Origin: Achromobacter ruhlandii
GTDB taxonomy: Bacteria; Pseudomonadota; Gammaproteobacteria; Burkholderiales; Burkholderiaceae_B
Assembly: GCF_902859695.1 (NCBI RefSeq)
Contig: NZ_CADIJL010000012.1
Coordinates: 1-64,000 of the forward strand
Length of the DNA: 64,000 nucleotides
Direction: 5' to 3'
This document shows, in pieces, positions 1 to 9,352 of the stretch (within the stretch, counting starts at the first letter, position 1; every line of letters starts with the position of its first letter). Both the position numbers and the translations under genes were made by a program. The notes beneath the pieces were generated by a model. The model was given only the letters and a program-made list of their open reading frames with translations. It did not search any database and had not been told where the DNA came from.

Positions 1-121
1 CGGTCGCGGCTTGCTGGGCGGCGGGCGCCGCGGCAGCGGCGGGTGCCGCGGCCGCCGGAGCCGCTGCCGGGCTGGTGGCCGCCTGCGCCACCAGGGTGGC
101 GCTGTGCATTGCGTTGGACAT
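1..121 (-). CDS. exbB: ExbB-like proton channel subunit, N-terminal fragment
   Basis: This is the first 40 codons of a leftward gene cut by the window edge. It starts ATG one base after the tonB stop codon, so the two are co-transcribed. The visible protein is an Ala/Pro-rich leader (begins [13 protein letters not shown], then runs of Ala and Pro) of the kind found before the first membrane segment of extended ExbB proteins. ExbB with ExbD forms the inner-membrane proton channel that energises TonB. No catalytic or membrane segment is visible here, so the name rests on position behind tonB; tonB-exbB-exbD is the usual order in Bordetella. Confidence 0.75.
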   Translation of the reverse strand, partial: MSNAMHSATLVAQAATSPAAAPAAAAPAAAAAPAAQQAAT

Positions 122-122
122 C

Positions 123-920
123 TCAGTTCCTCATTACGAAATCGAACGGAATCTTTGCTTTGGCGGGATATGCCACGCCATTGCGGCTATAAGGTTTCAT
201 GCGGGCCTTGCGCGCGGCGGCCAGTGCCGACTCGTCCAGCCTGGGAAAGCCCGAGGACGCGTCGATGGTGGCCCGCTCGACCAGCCCCTGGGTATTGATT
301 TCCACCAGCACCACCACCCGCCCCTCTTCCCGCATGCGGCGCGATGCCATCGGGTAGTTGGGCATGGGTCGCGCGCCCAGGTATTCGATCTGGGTTTCCT
401 GCAGGATCTGGTCGGGCGGCGGACCCTGGCGCGGGGCCTGGGTGGTCTGCGCGCCTTCCGTGGCGCCGGCCGGCGGCGTTTCCACCGGCGGCGTCTCGGG
501 CTTGGGCTCGGGTTTGACTTCCTGCTTGGGCTGGGGCTTGGGTTTGGGTTTGGGCTTCGGCTTGGGGGCCGGCATCGGCGGCTTCTCGACCACCGGCTCG
601 GGTTCGGGCTCGGGTTCCGGCTCCACCTTGGGATCCGGTTCGGTTTCGGGCTCGATCTCGGGTTGCGGCTCGGGCGGCGGTTCCGTCACCGGCTGCGGCA
701 CTTCCGGCGTGGGCTCGGCTTTGGCGATCTGCGGCGTGGGCGCATCCACCACGCTCACCATGATGGCCTCGGGTTCCTCCAGTTCAGGGCGGTTCTCGGG
801 CGCCAGGTAAATGGCATAAACCACTGCGGCATGTAGCGCAACGACCGCCAGGCCTGCGCCTATGCGTATACCAAGGGAAGACGGCGGTGAAGAGTTCAGA
901 CCACGTTGAAAGCTAGGCAT
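123..920 (-). CDS. tonB: Energy transducer TonB
   Basis: This 265-residue protein spans the periplasm and passes proton-motive energy from ExbBD to outer-membrane siderophore and haem receptors. One membrane anchor lies at about residues 18-40. A Pro/Glu then Pro/Lys-rich periplasmic spacer follows (about 42-150, including PEPEPEPEP and [10 protein letters not shown] runs). The C-terminal TonB domain contains the [12 protein letters not shown] element, where the YP pair is typical, and ends at about 265. The gene is first in a leftward operon with exbB one base downstream. A Fur-like dyad about 100 bases upstream suggests iron repression. The ribosome-binding site before the ATG is weak. Confidence 0.93.
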   Translation of the reverse strand: MPSFQRGLNSSPPSSLGIRIGAGLAVVALHAAVVYAIYLAPENRPELEEPEAIMVSVVDAPTPQIAKAEPTPEVPQPVTEPPPEPQPEIEPETEPDPKVEPEPEPEPEPVVEKPPMPAPKPKPKPKPKPQPKQEVKPEPKPETPPVETPPAGATEGAQTTQAPRQGPPPDQILQETQIEYLGARPMPNYPMASRRMREEGRVVVLVEINTQGLVERATIDASSGFPRLDESALAAARKARMKPYSRNGVAYPAKAKIPFDFVMRN

Positions 921-1018
921 GAATCAGCCAGGGTGCATTAACTTATCTGGCCAGCCAGGAAAAAACGCGCGCAACGAGCGCACGCTGGCTGACCGGTACA
1001 AGCCAAAGATCATAGCTT

Positions 1019-1040
1019 AAATGCGAATGATTCGCACGTC
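1019..1040. promoter_or_regulatory. Candidate Fur box upstream of tonB
   Basis: A perfect 7-1-7 inverted repeat, TGCGAAT-G-ATTCGCA, occupies 1022-1036 in an AT-richer patch about 100 bases before tonB. Its core resembles the GATAAT/ATTATC half-sites of Fur boxes. Iron-responsive control of tonB is well known in the genus; binding at this exact site is inferred. Confidence 0.5.
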
Positions 1041-1180
1041 ATATTTCGTCTGCAATAGCGTAACACCCCGATGCGGCGCCAACCCTGCGCTGGCGCAAAC
1101 GGCGGCAGTGCAAACGTCGATTGCGCCAGCGGGGCCGTGCAGGCGCGACGTGCAGGCGGCACGCGCGGCGTCGCCCGCGG

Positions 1181-1399
1181 ATTCCGCCCGCGGATTCCGC
1201 CCGTGCATTCCGCCCGCGCATTCCGCCCGCGCATCCCGCCTGCGCATCCCGCCCGCGCATCCCGCCTGCGCATCCCGCCTGCGCATCCCGCCTGCGCATC
1301 CCGCCTGCGCATCCCGCTCGTGCATCCCGCTCGTGCATCCCGCTCGTGCATCCCGCTCGTGCATCCCGCCCGCGCATCCCGCTCGCACAACCCGCCCCC
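1181..1399. repeat. 13-bp tandem repeat, about 16 copies
   Basis: Sixteen consecutive 13-bp units close to ATCCCGCCTGCGC run from 1181 to 1388, followed by a partial unit. Units drift in blocks: ATTCCGCCCGCGC first, then ATCCCGCCTGCGC, then four ATCCCGCTCGTGC, then degenerate copies. The unit contains no stop in several frames and 13 is not a multiple of 3, so both strands show spurious long reading frames of period 13 residues. It lies between the tonB promoter region and tRNA-Val; I see no gene in it. Confidence 0.9.
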
Positions 1400-1632
1400 G
1401 CAACGGGCGCTGGCGGGCAGGCAATCCCTGCGAGGGACGCAGGCAAGCGCCGAAATGCCGCGCACACACCCCGAGCGCACGCCTGAAGCGCTTTACCCAT
1501 GAATGCGCTCTGGGTCGCGCACGCGCCCCATGCATGCAGCCCGTGCGCGTGCTCCATGCCCGTACCCGAAGCATGCGATCGCAGCCCTGAACCGAAACAC
1601 GAACCCGAAACGCGCATCCCAAGCGCGCAAAC

Positions 1633-1664
1633 AAAAAACCCGCCACGTTACCGTGTGCGGGTTT
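1633..1664 (-). terminator. Terminator of tRNA-Val
   Basis: Read leftward, an ACCCGC/GCGGGT stem extended by CACG/CGTG around a GTAA loop is followed by a run of six T. It lies just past the 3' end of the tRNA-Val gene. Confidence 0.75.
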
Positions 1665-1681
1665 CTGTTTCGGCTTGCTGA

Positions 1682-1757
1682 TGGTGGGTGCTACAGGGGT
1701 CGAACCTGTGACCTACGCCTTGTAAGGGCGCCGCTCTACCAACTGAGCTAAGCACCC
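1682..1757 (-). tRNA. tRNA-Val (anticodon TAC)
   Basis: A leftward 76-base cloverleaf with encoded CCA. The acceptor stem is GGGTGCT/AGCACCC. The anticodon arm CGCCCTTACAAGGCG has TAC in the loop. The T arm carries GTTCGAACC. A matching promoter lies upstream and a terminator downstream, so it is a single-gene unit. Confidence 0.96.
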
Positions 1758-1833
1758 GTCCTGATGATGGTTTCGCCGCAAACGAACTGCGGAAAACGCT
1801 AGCCGGGGTACTCAAAAGCAATACGCGGGCCGG

Positions 1834-1862
1834 AGTATACCGGACCGCGTACCTGTCGGCAA
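1834..1862 (-). promoter_or_regulatory. Sigma-70 promoter of tRNA-Val
   Basis: On the minus strand, TTGCCG (1862-1857) and TATACT (1839-1834) are separated by 17 bases, about 75 bases before the tRNA 5' end. Confidence 0.65.
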
Positions 1863-1903
1863 ATCAACGGGTGCCGTGCCCGCTCGATCCGCCGATCCGT
1901 CAA

Positions 1904-2176
1904 TTAGTTGACGGCGTCCTTCAGGGCCTTGCCCGGACGGAACTTCGGCACCTTGGCCTTCTTGATCTTGATGGTTTCGCCCGTGCGCGGATTGCGGCCG
2001 GTGCGAGCGGCGCGGGCCGACACGGCAAACGTGCCGAAGCCCACCAGGGTGACCGTACCGCCCTTCTTCAGGGTGGTCTTGACGGCGCCAATCAGGGCGT
2101 CAAGCGAACGACCGGCGGCAGCCTTGGAGATATCGGCCTTGCTGGCAATGTGATCGATGAGTTCGGTTTTGTTCAT
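1904..2176 (-). CDS. hupB: DNA-binding protein HU-beta
   Basis: This 90-residue nucleoid protein has the standard HU length. It starts [14 protein letters not shown], carries the dimer-core [12 protein letters not shown] segment, and has the DNA-intercalating arm around [14 protein letters not shown] (about residues 58-70) with the conserved RNP. It bends and compacts DNA as a dimer. HU and IHF share the fold; the length and arm sequence favour HU over IHF. It is monocistronic, with a promoter candidate about 215 bases upstream. Confidence 0.95.
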   Translation of the reverse strand: MNKTELIDHIASKADISKAAAGRSLDALIGAVKTTLKKGGTVTLVGFGTFAVSARAARTGRNPRTGETIKIKKAKVPKFRPGKALKDAVN

Positions 2177-2536
2177 GCAGGTGTACCCCTCACAAGGTAT
2201 GGAGTCTGCCGGGAGTGCAGTTCATCATGGCTGTCATGCTGGACATCACGACTAGGCGCGTAGACCCGACAAACGACGAACAGACTAGTGGATAAACTTT
2301 TTCTTGCGCTGCAAAGCACAACTTTTAAACTGCTGCGCCGCCTAGGTTTCAAGGGTTTCAAGACCCCTGAACCGTCAGCGACGCAGACATGTATTAGGCC
2401 TTGGCGTAGAGCGGCTGTCAAGCGAAAACCTCACGTCAAGCCGCACCAATACTAGCTTTTAGGCCTTTCCGCAATAAACATAAACGCGCATTTCGGGGTT
2501 TGCGCGACACCGGCGCACGGCCCCTCGGCACGGCCT
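2177..2536. other. Intergenic region carrying the hupB leader
   Basis: No gene is supported here. On the minus strand a TTGACA (2421-2416) is followed by CCTAAT at 17 bases or TAATAC at 19 bases, a plausible promoter that would give hupB a long leader of roughly 210 bases. Short repeats of GGGTTTCAAG lie near 2345-2365. No function is assigned to them. Confidence 0.5.
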
Positions 2537-3217
2537 TCACACATCGGCCCAGCGCCGCAGCAAATTGTGATAGATGCCGGTGAGCTGGACGATCGAAGGG
2601 TGGCCCGCGGCATCCTGGTTCAAACGCTGGATGGCCACATCCATGTCGAGCAACAGCGCACGCTGGCTGTCTTCGCGCACCAGGCTCTGCATCCAGAAGA
2701 ACGCGCTGACACGGGCGCCGCGCGTGACCGGATTGACCTTGTGCAGGCTGGTGCCGGGATACAGCACCATGTGCCCGGCCGGCAGCTTCACGGTGCGCGG
2801 CCCGTAGGTGTCGTCGATGACCAGCTCGCCGCCGTCGTAGGAATCAGGCTCGGAGAAGAACAGCGTGGCCGACAGGTCCGTGCGCACGCGCTCGGCGGTG
2901 CCGACGATGCCGCGCACGGCGTTGTCGACGTGATAACCGAAGGCCTCGCCACCCTCGTAGCGGTTGAACAGCGGCGGAAAGATCTTGCGCGGCAGCGCCG
3001 CCGACATGAACAGGTTGTTGCCGGACAGGCGCTGCAGGATCAGGTTGCCGAGTTCCTGCGCCAGCGGATGCTGCTCGGACAACTGGCGGTTGTGCTTGAC
3101 CGAGGCGGACTGGAAGCCCGCGGTAACCTTGCCATCCACCCAATCGGCGGCATCGAGACGCTGGCGGATGGCGGCCGCCTCGTCGGGGGTGAATACTTCG
3201 GCGATCTGTATAAGCAT
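2537..3217 (-). CDS. piuC: PKHD-type Fe(II)/2-oxoglutarate hydroxylase (PiuC/YbiX family)
   Basis: This 226-residue protein belongs to the PKHD-type dioxygenases. The iron ligands are visible as H96 and D98 in GYHVDNAV and H159 in [10 protein letters not shown] 2-oxoglutarate-binding Arg lies in [10 protein letters not shown] just after. The family begins [14 protein letters not shown], so I start at 3217 rather than at an in-frame codon 31 residues upstream. Family members are often linked to TonB-dependent siderophore receptors, and tonB is nearby. The substrate is unknown. Confidence 0.9.
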   Translation of the reverse strand: MLIQIAEVFTPDEAAAIRQRLDAADWVDGKVTAGFQSASVKHNRQLSEQHPLAQELGNLILQRLSGNNLFMSAALPRKIFPPLFNRYEGGEAFGYHVDNAVRGIVGTAERVRTDLSATLFFSEPDSYDGGELVIDDTYGPRTVKLPAGHMVLYPGTSLHKVNPVTRGARVSAFFWMQSLVREDSQRALLLDMDVAIQRLNQDAAGHPSIVQLTGIYHNLLRRWADV

Positions 3218-3269
3218 GGGTTCCTGCGCAGGTAACGGCCGGCGCGTCACCGCGCCGAGCCCCGCCAGA

Positions 3270-4514
3270 TTATCCCTGCAGGCAGCCGTTGAGCGCCTGA
3301 TCGAAGTCAAATAGCAGATCAGTCTCGTCTTCGATGCCCACCGACACCCGGATCAGACTGTCGGCGATGCCCATCTGCTTACGACGCTCGGCGCCCATCT
3401 CGTAGTAGATGGTGTGCGCGGCGGGCAGCGCCAGGCTGCGCGTGTCGCCCAGGTGCGTGGCCATCAACACGATGCGCAGGCGGTTCAGGAAATCGAAGCA
3501 GTCGACGCCGTCGGCCAGCTCCACGCCCAGCAGGCCGCCGAAGCGCGAACCGAACAGTGCCGCGGCGCGCGCATGCTGCGGGTGGCTGGCCAGGCCCGGA
3601 TAATGCACCTTGGCCACGCCGCGATGCTCTTCCAGGAAGCGCGCCAGCGCCAACGCGTTGGAACAATGCTTGGCCATGCGCAGGGCCAGCGTCTCGGCGC
3701 CCACCGCAATGCGGTGCGCGGGCTCGGCCGCCAGCGTGCCACCCATGTCGCGCAGGCCTTTCTTCTTGATCTGGGTCAGGCCCCAGCCGGTGGACGGGCC
3801 CTTGCGATAGGCGTCGTAGATGTTCGAATAATCGGCCCAGTCGTACAGGCCGGTGTCGGTGACCGCGCCGCCCAGCGCGTTGCCATGGCCGCCGATGTAC
3901 TTCGACAGCGAGTTCATCACCAGCGACGCGCCGACCGTCGACGGCCGGAACATCCACGGCGAGGTCAGCGTGTTGTCCACCACATAGACCAGCCCCTTTT
4001 CGCGGCAGATCTCGCCGATCACCGCCAGGTCGGCAACCTGGGTGCCGGGATTGGCGATGGTCTCGGTGAACACCATGCGGGTGTTGGGCTGGATCGCCGC
4101 GCGCACCTGCGCCGAATCGGTGGCATCCACGAACGTGATTTCCACGCCCAGTTCCAGCAGCGTGCCCAGCAGGCTGTTGGTGTTGCCGAACACGTACTGG
4201 CTCGACACCAGATGGTCGCCCCGGCGCAGCAGCGTGGTGAAAATGGCGGCCAGCGCGGCCATGCCGGTGGCGAAACTCACCGTGCCCTTGCCGGCTTCCA
4301 TGTGGTTGATCTTGGCTTCCAGCGCCGTGGTGGTCGGCGTGCCCTGGCGGGCATAGGTGAAGCCGGGCTTGCCCTGGAACACCGCGGCCAGCTCGCGCGC
4401 ATCGGCGTATGCAAACTCCGACGAAGGGTGCATCGGCTTGTGCACCGCTCCGTGCTCGACGGATTGCTGGCGGTCGGAATGGAGGATCGTGGTGGTAAAG
4501 CCGTTCTGGTGCAT
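3270..4514 (-). CDS. Cys/Met-metabolism PLP-dependent enzyme (trans-sulfuration family)
   Basis: A 414-residue fold-type I PLP enzyme of the cystathionine gamma-synthase/O-acetylhomoserine sulfhydrylase group. The PLP lysine is K205 in [11 protein letters not shown]. The phosphate-cup YARQG motif is at about 54-58 and SFATGMAA at about 80-87. The protein acts in cysteine-homocysteine-methionine interconversion. Which reaction it catalyses (gamma-synthase, gamma-lyase or sulfhydrylase) cannot be settled by eye, so I give no symbol. It follows rlmB leftward with a 50-base gap. Confidence 0.85.
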   Translation of the reverse strand: MHQNGFTTTILHSDRQQSVEHGAVHKPMHPSSEFAYADARELAAVFQGKPGFTYARQGTPTTTALEAKINHMEAGKGTVSFATGMAALAAIFTTLLRRGDHLVSSQYVFGNTNSLLGTLLELGVEITFVDATDSAQVRAAIQPNTRMVFTETIANPGTQVADLAVIGEICREKGLVYVVDNTLTSPWMFRPSTVGASLVMNSLSKYIGGHGNALGGAVTDTGLYDWADYSNIYDAYRKGPSTGWGLTQIKKKGLRDMGGTLAAEPAHRIAVGAETLALRMAKHCSNALALARFLEEHRGVAKVHYPGLASHPQHARAAALFGSRFGGLLGVELADGVDCFDFLNRLRIVLMATHLGDTRSLALPAAHTIYYEMGAERRKQMGIADSLIRVSVGIEDETDLLFDFDQALNGCLQG

Positions 4515-4564
4515 GATGGGCTACGCGGAAAGAAGGGAACTACGAAAAGAAGGGCGCGGCCGGC

Positions 4565-5302
4565 TCAGGCCTGCCGCTGACGCACGGTCTCGTACAGGCA
4601 CACCGCGCTGGCCACGCTGACGTTCAGGCTTTCGACCGAGCCCAGCATGGGAATGTTGACCAGTTGGTCGCAGGTCTCGCGCGTCAGGCGGCGCATGCCC
4701 TCGCCCTCGGCGCCCATGACCCAGGCCATCGGCTGGCGCGCATCGACCTGGTGCATGCTTGTCGTGGCCTGGTCGTCGGTGCCGACCAGCCACACGCCGC
4801 GATCCTTCAGGCCGCGCATGGTGCGCGCAAGGTTGGTGACCATCAGGTACGGCACGGTATCGGCCGCGCCGCAGGCCACGCGCTGCACGGTGCTGTTCAA
4901 CCCCACCGCGCGGTCGCGCGGCGCGATCACTGCGTGCACGCCGGCGGCGTCCGCCGTCCGCAGGCAGGCGCCCAGATTGTGCGGATCGGTCACGCCATCC
5001 AGGATCAGCAGCAGCGGCGGCCCCTCGATCACGTCGAGCACCTCATCCACGTCCACCGCCAGCTGGCGCTCGTCAGCCAGCGCCACCACGCCCTGGTGGC
5101 GGGTGCCGCGCGCCAGGCCATCCAGGCGCTCCATGGCGACCGGGTGCAGGCGGCAGCCGGCCTTCTCGGCCTGCTCGATGAACGTCTGCATGCGCTTGTC
5201 GCGGCGCGACGCTTCTACGTAGATTTCCTTGATCGACTCGGGCGCGTGGCGCAGCCGCGCGACAACCGCGTGAAACCCGGCAAGGACTTGGGTCGACGCC
5301 AT
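4565..5302 (-). CDS. rlmB: 23S rRNA (guanosine-2251-2'-O)-methyltransferase RlmB
   Basis: A 245-residue SPOUT methyltransferase that methylates G2251 in the ribosomal P loop. The N-terminal substrate-binding domain (about 1-75) starts [13 protein letters not shown], the family start, so longer in-frame extensions are ignored. The knotted SAM site shows all three motifs: [21 protein letters not shown] and [15 protein letters not shown]. It lies directly downstream of rnr on the same strand, the rnr-rlmB order common in proteobacteria. Confidence 0.95.
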   Translation of the reverse strand: MASTQVLAGFHAVVARLRHAPESIKEIYVEASRRDKRMQTFIEQAEKAGCRLHPVAMERLDGLARGTRHQGVVALADERQLAVDVDEVLDVIEGPPLLLILDGVTDPHNLGACLRTADAAGVHAVIAPRDRAVGLNSTVQRVACGAADTVPYLMVTNLARTMRGLKDRGVWLVGTDDQATTSMHQVDARQPMAWVMGAEGEGMRRLTRETCDQLVNIPMLGSVESLNVSVASAVCLYETVRQRQA

Positions 5303-5514
5303 AAATGCAAATACCTTTAGAGAAACGAATGCCCGTCCCAGAGCGGAACGGGCCGCCGGACAGGCCGGCCATAGGCGCAATGTTACCCCTTATGGCGCCG
5401 TCACCCGCCTTTGCCCGACCGAAGTTGCGCCCCCAAAACAGCGTGCCGGCGAATCGCGGGCCCGGCGGCGGGGTGCCGCGGCGCCCGCCCTCCCGGGCGG
5501 AACGCCGCGCCGCA

Positions 5515-7980
5515 TCAGTGGCGCTTGCGCGTGGCTTTCTTGGCCGGCGCGGCGCGTTGCGGGGTATTGGACGGCTTGCCGGCCTTCTTGGCCTCGGCGC
5601 GCCGCTCCTTGGCGGTCTGGCCCTTGAGCGCGGCCGGCTTGGGCGCCGCCGCCTTCTTCACGCGGCGCGGACCTTCATCGGGACCACGCGCGGCCGCCTT
5701 GCGCAAGGCATCGAAGCTGGTGCCTTGCACCAGGCGGAACTCGATGCGACGGGCTTCCAGGTCGACCCGCGACACCTGCACCTGGACCTTGTCGGTCAGG
5801 CGGTAGCGCATGCCGGTGCGTTCGCCGCGCAGCTCGTGCAGCGCGTCGTTGAACTGGAAGTATTCGCCGCCCAGCTCGGACACGTGCACCAGCCCTTCGA
5901 CGTGCAGCGTATCCAGCGTGACGAAGATGCCGAAGCTGGCCACGCCGGTAACGGTGCCGCTGAAGTCCTCGCCCACGCGCTCCTTGACGAACCAGCACTT
6001 GAGCCAGGCCTCGACGTCGCGCGAGGCCTCGTCGGCGCGGCGTTCGCTGGCCGACAGCACCAGGCCCAGCTTTTCCCAGATGGCGTGCTCGTGCTCGCGC
6101 TGGGTGCGGCCGATGACGACCGGCTGGTCGTCCAGGCTCGGCACGTAGCGCTGGCCGGCCAGCAGGGCCTTGATGACGCGGTGCGTGAGCAGGTCGGGAT
6201 AGCGCCGGATCGGCGAGGTGAAGTGGCTGTAGCCGGGATACGACAGGCCGAAGTGGCCCAGATTGTCGGGGCTGTAGATGGCCTGCTGCATCGAGCGCAG
6301 GCACATGGTCTGCAGCAGTTGGTAGTCGGGACGGCCGCGCACGGAGTCGAGGAAGTCGCCGTAGTCCTTGGCCGTGGGCGTATCGCCCCCGCCCAGCGAC
6401 AGCCCCATGGTGCGCAGGAATTCACGCAGCGACTGCAGGCGCTCGGGCGTCGGGCCCTCGTGGATGCGGTACAGGCCCGGATGCTTGCTGCGCGTCATGA
6501 AGTCGGCCGCGCAGGTGTTGGCGGCCAGCATGCACTCTTCGATCAGCTTGTGGGCATCGTTGCGCACCGAAGGCACGATCTGTTCGATGCGCCCCAGCTC
6601 ATTGCAGACGATCTTGGTCTCGACCGTATCGAAATCGATCGCGCCGCGCTTCTTGCGGCTCTGCGAAAGCAGGTGGAACAGTTCATACAGGCTCTGCACC
6701 TGCGGCATGACGGCGCGCATGGCGTGGGCCGCCGGGCCGCCGGGCTGCTGCAGCGCCGCCCAGATATTGGTATAGGTGGTGCGGGCATGCGAGTGCATCA
6801 CCGCGTTGTAGAACTGGTATGCCGTGACCGTGCCGGCCTTGGCGCCCGACGCCGGGATCACCATGTCGCAGACCAGCACCAGGCGATCGACATCGGGATT
6901 CAGCGAGCACAGGCCGTTGGACAGTGACTCGGGCAGCATCGGGATGACGCGGCGCGGGAAATACACGCTGGTGCCGCGCTCGAGCGCGTCATCGTCCAGC
7001 GCGTCGCCGGGACGCACGTAGTGGCTGACGTCGGCAATGGCCACCAACAGGCGCCAGCCCGGCCGCTTGCGCTGGCCGGTGCCCAGTTCCACCGCTTCAC
7101 AATAGACGGCATCGTCGAAATCGCGCGCGTCTTCGCCGTCGATGGTGATCAGCGGCACATCGCGCAGGTCGACGCGGTCTTTCAGGTCGCCCTTGCGGAC
7201 CACGTCCGGCAGGCGGGCGGCCTGCTTGCGCGCGGCCTCGGAGAATTCCACGGGCACATCGAACTTGCGCACCGCGATCTCGATTTCCATGCCGGGATCG
7301 TCGATCTCGCCCAGCACCTCGGCCACGCGCCCCAGCGGTTGCGTGTGGCGGGTCGGCTGCTCCATGATCTCGACCGACACCACCTGCCCATGCTGGGCGC
7401 CGTTGGTGTCGCTGGGAGGAATCAGGATGTCGTGCTTGATGCGCTGGTCTTCCGGCACCACGATGGAAAGGCCGTGCTCGTGCAGGAAGCGGCCCACCAG
7501 CTTGTTGGTGCGGCGCTCGATGACCTCGACAATGGTGCCTTCCGGCTTGCCGCGGTATTCGCCCGACGGCTTGACCAGCACACGGTCGCCGTGCAGCACC
7601 TTGAGCATTTCGCGCGGCGACAGGAACAGGTCCGGCCCGCCGTCATCGCGCAACAGGAAGCCGAAGCCATCGCGATGGCCCAGCACCTTGCCGGCAACGA
7701 AATCCAGCTTGGTGGCCAGCAGCAGCACGCCCTTGCGGTTCGGCATCAGCTGGCCGTCGCGTTCCATCGCACCCAGGCGGCGCTCGAATCCCACCATCGT
7801 CGCCGGACGCTCCACGCCCATGCGCTCGGCCAGCTCCACCGGAGACAACGGCGCCCCCGCGGATCGCAGCGCTTTCAGGATGGCTTCACGGGACGGGACA
7901 TCAGGATCGAAGTCTGGCGGCGCTTCCGGCAACGGAGTGGATCTGTTGTTGTTCGATTCGTTATTCGATCGTTTTGCCAA
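5515..7980 (-). CDS. rnr: Ribonuclease R
   Basis: An 821-residue 3'-5' exoribonuclease that degrades structured RNA. In order it has an N-terminal helix-turn-helix region, cold-shock domains, an RNB catalytic domain with the metal-binding DGEDARDFDDAV acidic cluster, a C-terminal S1 domain (about 640-720) and a Lys/Ala-rich basic tail. I place the start at a TTG (LAKRSNNES) preceded by GGA about ten bases upstream. No ATG is suitably placed, and the frame upstream runs into a tRNA gene. The -35 box of the opposite-strand tRNA-Leu promoter overlaps this start codon. The length matches the family. Confidence 0.93.
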   Translation of the reverse strand: MAKRSNNESNNNRSTPLPEAPPDFDPDVPSREAILKALRSAGAPLSPVELAERMGVERPATMVGFERRLGAMERDGQLMPNRKGVLLLATKLDFVAGKVLGHRDGFGFLLRDDGGPDLFLSPREMLKVLHGDRVLVKPSGEYRGKPEGTIVEVIERRTNKLVGRFLHEHGLSIVVPEDQRIKHDILIPPSDTNGAQHGQVVSVEIMEQPTRHTQPLGRVAEVLGEIDDPGMEIEIAVRKFDVPVEFSEAARKQAARLPDVVRKGDLKDRVDLRDVPLITIDGEDARDFDDAVYCEAVELGTGQRKRPGWRLLVAIADVSHYVRPGDALDDDALERGTSVYFPRRVIPMLPESLSNGLCSLNPDVDRLVLVCDMVIPASGAKAGTVTAYQFYNAVMHSHARTTYTNIWAALQQPGGPAAHAMRAVMPQVQSLYELFHLLSQSRKKRGAIDFDTVETKIVCNELGRIEQIVPSVRNDAHKLIEECMLAANTCAADFMTRSKHPGLYRIHEGPTPERLQSLREFLRTMGLSLGGGDTPTAKDYGDFLDSVRGRPDYQLLQTMCLRSMQQAIYSPDNLGHFGLSYPGYSHFTSPIRRYPDLLTHRVIKALLAGQRYVPSLDDQPVVIGRTQREHEHAIWEKLGLVLSASERRADEASRDVEAWLKCWFVKERVGEDFSGTVTGVASFGIFVTLDTLHVEGLVHVSELGGEYFQFNDALHELRGERTGMRYRLTDKVQVQVSRVDLEARRIEFRLVQGTSFDALRKAAARGPDEGPRRVKKAAAPKPAALKGQTAKERRAEAKKAGKPSNTPQRAAPAKKATRKRH

Positions 7981-8002
7981 AGCTAATTTTTCCGTATATA
8001 AT
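7974..8002 (+). promoter_or_regulatory. Sigma-70 promoter of the first tRNA-Leu
   Basis: TTGCCA (7974-7979), a 17-base spacer and a consensus TATAAT (7997-8002) point rightward, about 160 bases before the tRNA. The -35 overlaps the TTG start of rnr on the other strand. Confidence 0.7.
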
Positions 8003-8161
8003 GCGCAGCTTCTGTGGTTCGCCCAAGGCTGAACACTGAAGCAGAAATGGTCAGACGGATTGTAGAGTGATTTTGCAATTGCGCTTTGAATACATGGGAA
8101 TAAAAACCTCATGCAATCGAAGTGGCAGCGTATCACAAAGTTCTGGCTGCAATGTCTCAGT

Positions 8162-8246
8162 GCCCAGGTGGCGGAATTGGTAGACGCGCATGGTTCAGGT
8201 CCATGTGCCGCAAGGTGTGGAGGTTCGAGTCCTCTCCTGGGCACCA
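8162..8246 (+). tRNA. tRNA-Leu (anticodon CAG), copy 1
   Basis: An 85-base class II tRNA with encoded CCA. The acceptor stem is GCCCAGG/CCTGGGC, the anticodon loop TTCAGGT has CAG, a long variable arm is present, and the T arm has GGTTCGAGTCC. It is identical over all 85 bases to the copy at 9229-9313. Confidence 0.96.
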
Positions 8247-8325
8247 CGGAATTTCAGCCAAGGCTGTTTGGCTTGCGATGACATCACGTCGCAATATAAA
8301 CAGGCAGCGTTGGCAAAAAGTTGAA

Positions 8326-8360
8326 AACCCCGAAAATCGCGAGATTTTCGGGGTTTTTGC
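8326..8360 (+). terminator. Rho-independent terminator after tRNA-Leu copy 1
   Basis: A 12-base-pair stem (ACCCCGAAAATC pairing with GATTTTCGGGGT) around a GCGA loop is followed by TTTTT. It also has A-tracts before it, so it could terminate leftward transcription of the DTW gene at 8425 as well. Confidence 0.9.
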
Positions 8361-8424
8361 TTTGCGACTTGCGCTTTGCGCGGCAGTCCCGCCCCTTCCC
8401 CGCCGCCCACGCCAAGACCTTCTT

Positions 8425-9036
8425 TCAGCGCCACGGCACCTTGCGGTTCAAATGGTGGCGCGCATACAGGTCCGCGCCCATCCCCGCGATCTGGCCATCG
8501 ATCAAGGCCTCGAACGGCCGCAGCAGTTCATCGAAATCGCGGGGCGCCTCCAGCGCATTGAGCGCATGCGTCACCGCCTCGATGGTGGACAGCGCGCCCG
8601 GGATGTCCGCGTGCCGCACCCGGTAGCGCGTCGCCAGGCCGGGCGGCAGCATCACGCGCGGCAACGCGGCCAGTTGCGGATTGATGTGCAGCAGCTTGCG
8701 CGCATGGGTCCAGGTGCCGTCGGGCACGATCAATTGCACCGGCGCGCCCGCCGCGGCGGCGCACCCGGGCACCAATACCTCCGCGCCCTCGCCGGGAAAC
8801 AACACGCGGGGCGCATAGCCGGGTTCGGCCCACTGCTCATGCTGAAAGTATTCCCCCACCAGGCGCCGCGCCCCATCCAGCCCCAGCACCGCCAGCCGCG
8901 CTGTGTTCAGCGCATGGCGCGCCTCGCTCGGATGCTGCAACACCACCACGCGGGTTCGCGGACTCAGCGCCGGGATCAGGGCGCACAGGCAATGGGATTC
9001 GGGGCGCTTACAGCGCAGGCAAAGAGGGCGTGACAT
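8425..9036 (-). CDS. DTW-domain tRNA-uridine aminocarboxypropyltransferase
   Basis: This 203-residue protein belongs to the DTW family (TapT/YfiP type), which transfers a 3-amino-3-carboxypropyl group from SAM to a tRNA uridine. The signature appears as DGTW (residues 106-109) in VPDGTWTHARKL. An N-terminal Cys cluster (C6, C9, C16, C18) is typical of the family, and the QHPSE element is at about 34-38. The DTW triad carries a Gly insertion (D-G-T-W), as in many members. It lies between two identical tRNA-Leu genes on the opposite strand, a fitting but possibly chance position. Confidence 0.88.
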   Translation of the reverse strand: MSRPLCLRCKRPESHCLCALIPALSPRTRVVVLQHPSEARHALNTARLAVLGLDGARRLVGEYFQHEQWAEPGYAPRVLFPGEGAEVLVPGCAAAAGAPVQLIVPDGTWTHARKLLHINPQLAALPRVMLPPGLATRYRVRHADIPGALSTIEAVTHALNALEAPRDFDELLRPFEALIDGQIAGMGADLYARHHLNRKVPWR

Positions 9037-9097
9037 GGGGCGACACTATAGCGAAGCCGGCCGCACCGAAAAAAAAGTGAAAAAAATGCAGCATGAC

Positions 9098-9126
9098 TTG
9101 CACACTTCCAAAAAAGTATGCATAAT
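9098..9126 (+). promoter_or_regulatory. Sigma-70 promoter of the second tRNA-Leu
   Basis: TTGCAC (9098-9103) and CATAAT (9121-9126) are spaced by 17 bases in an A-rich stretch, about 100 bases upstream of the tRNA. Confidence 0.65.
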
Positions 9127-9228
9127 CTCGTTCCTCTGCTGTTGAACACGAAACGAAACGCAGCCGGTAGCAAGAAGTCGAAAGATCAAATGCAAACTGG
9201 AAAGCGACGCGGAAGGTAAGACATCAGC

Positions 9229-9313
9229 GCCCAGGTGGCGGAATTGGTAGACGCGCATGGTTCAGGTCCATGTGCCGCAAGGTGTGGAGGTTCGAGTCCT
9301 CTCCTGGGCACCA
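9229..9313 (+). tRNA. tRNA-Leu (anticodon CAG), copy 2
   Basis: Identical to 8162-8246 over all 85 bases, including the CCA, but with its own promoter and terminator. The identity stops near the tRNA ends, so this is a duplicated or gene-converted tRNA, not a longer duplication. Confidence 0.96.
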
Positions 9314-9352
9314 ATTATTACATCACGAGGTACCTGTCGTGATGCGCCAAGA

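Noticed and set aside
1181-1399. CRISPR array
   Set aside because: Units are contiguous 13-mers without spacers and no cas genes are near. The other repeat blocks fail for the same reason.
1010-1646. Overlapping long frames on both strands in the 13-bp repeat
   Set aside because: They are repeats of a 13-base unit read in several frames; no ribosome-binding site and no family.
5515-8247. Longer RNase R starting in the tRNA region
   Set aside because: The extra 89 codons would read through the complement of a tRNA gene and have no ribosome-binding site; the TTG at 7980 is better.
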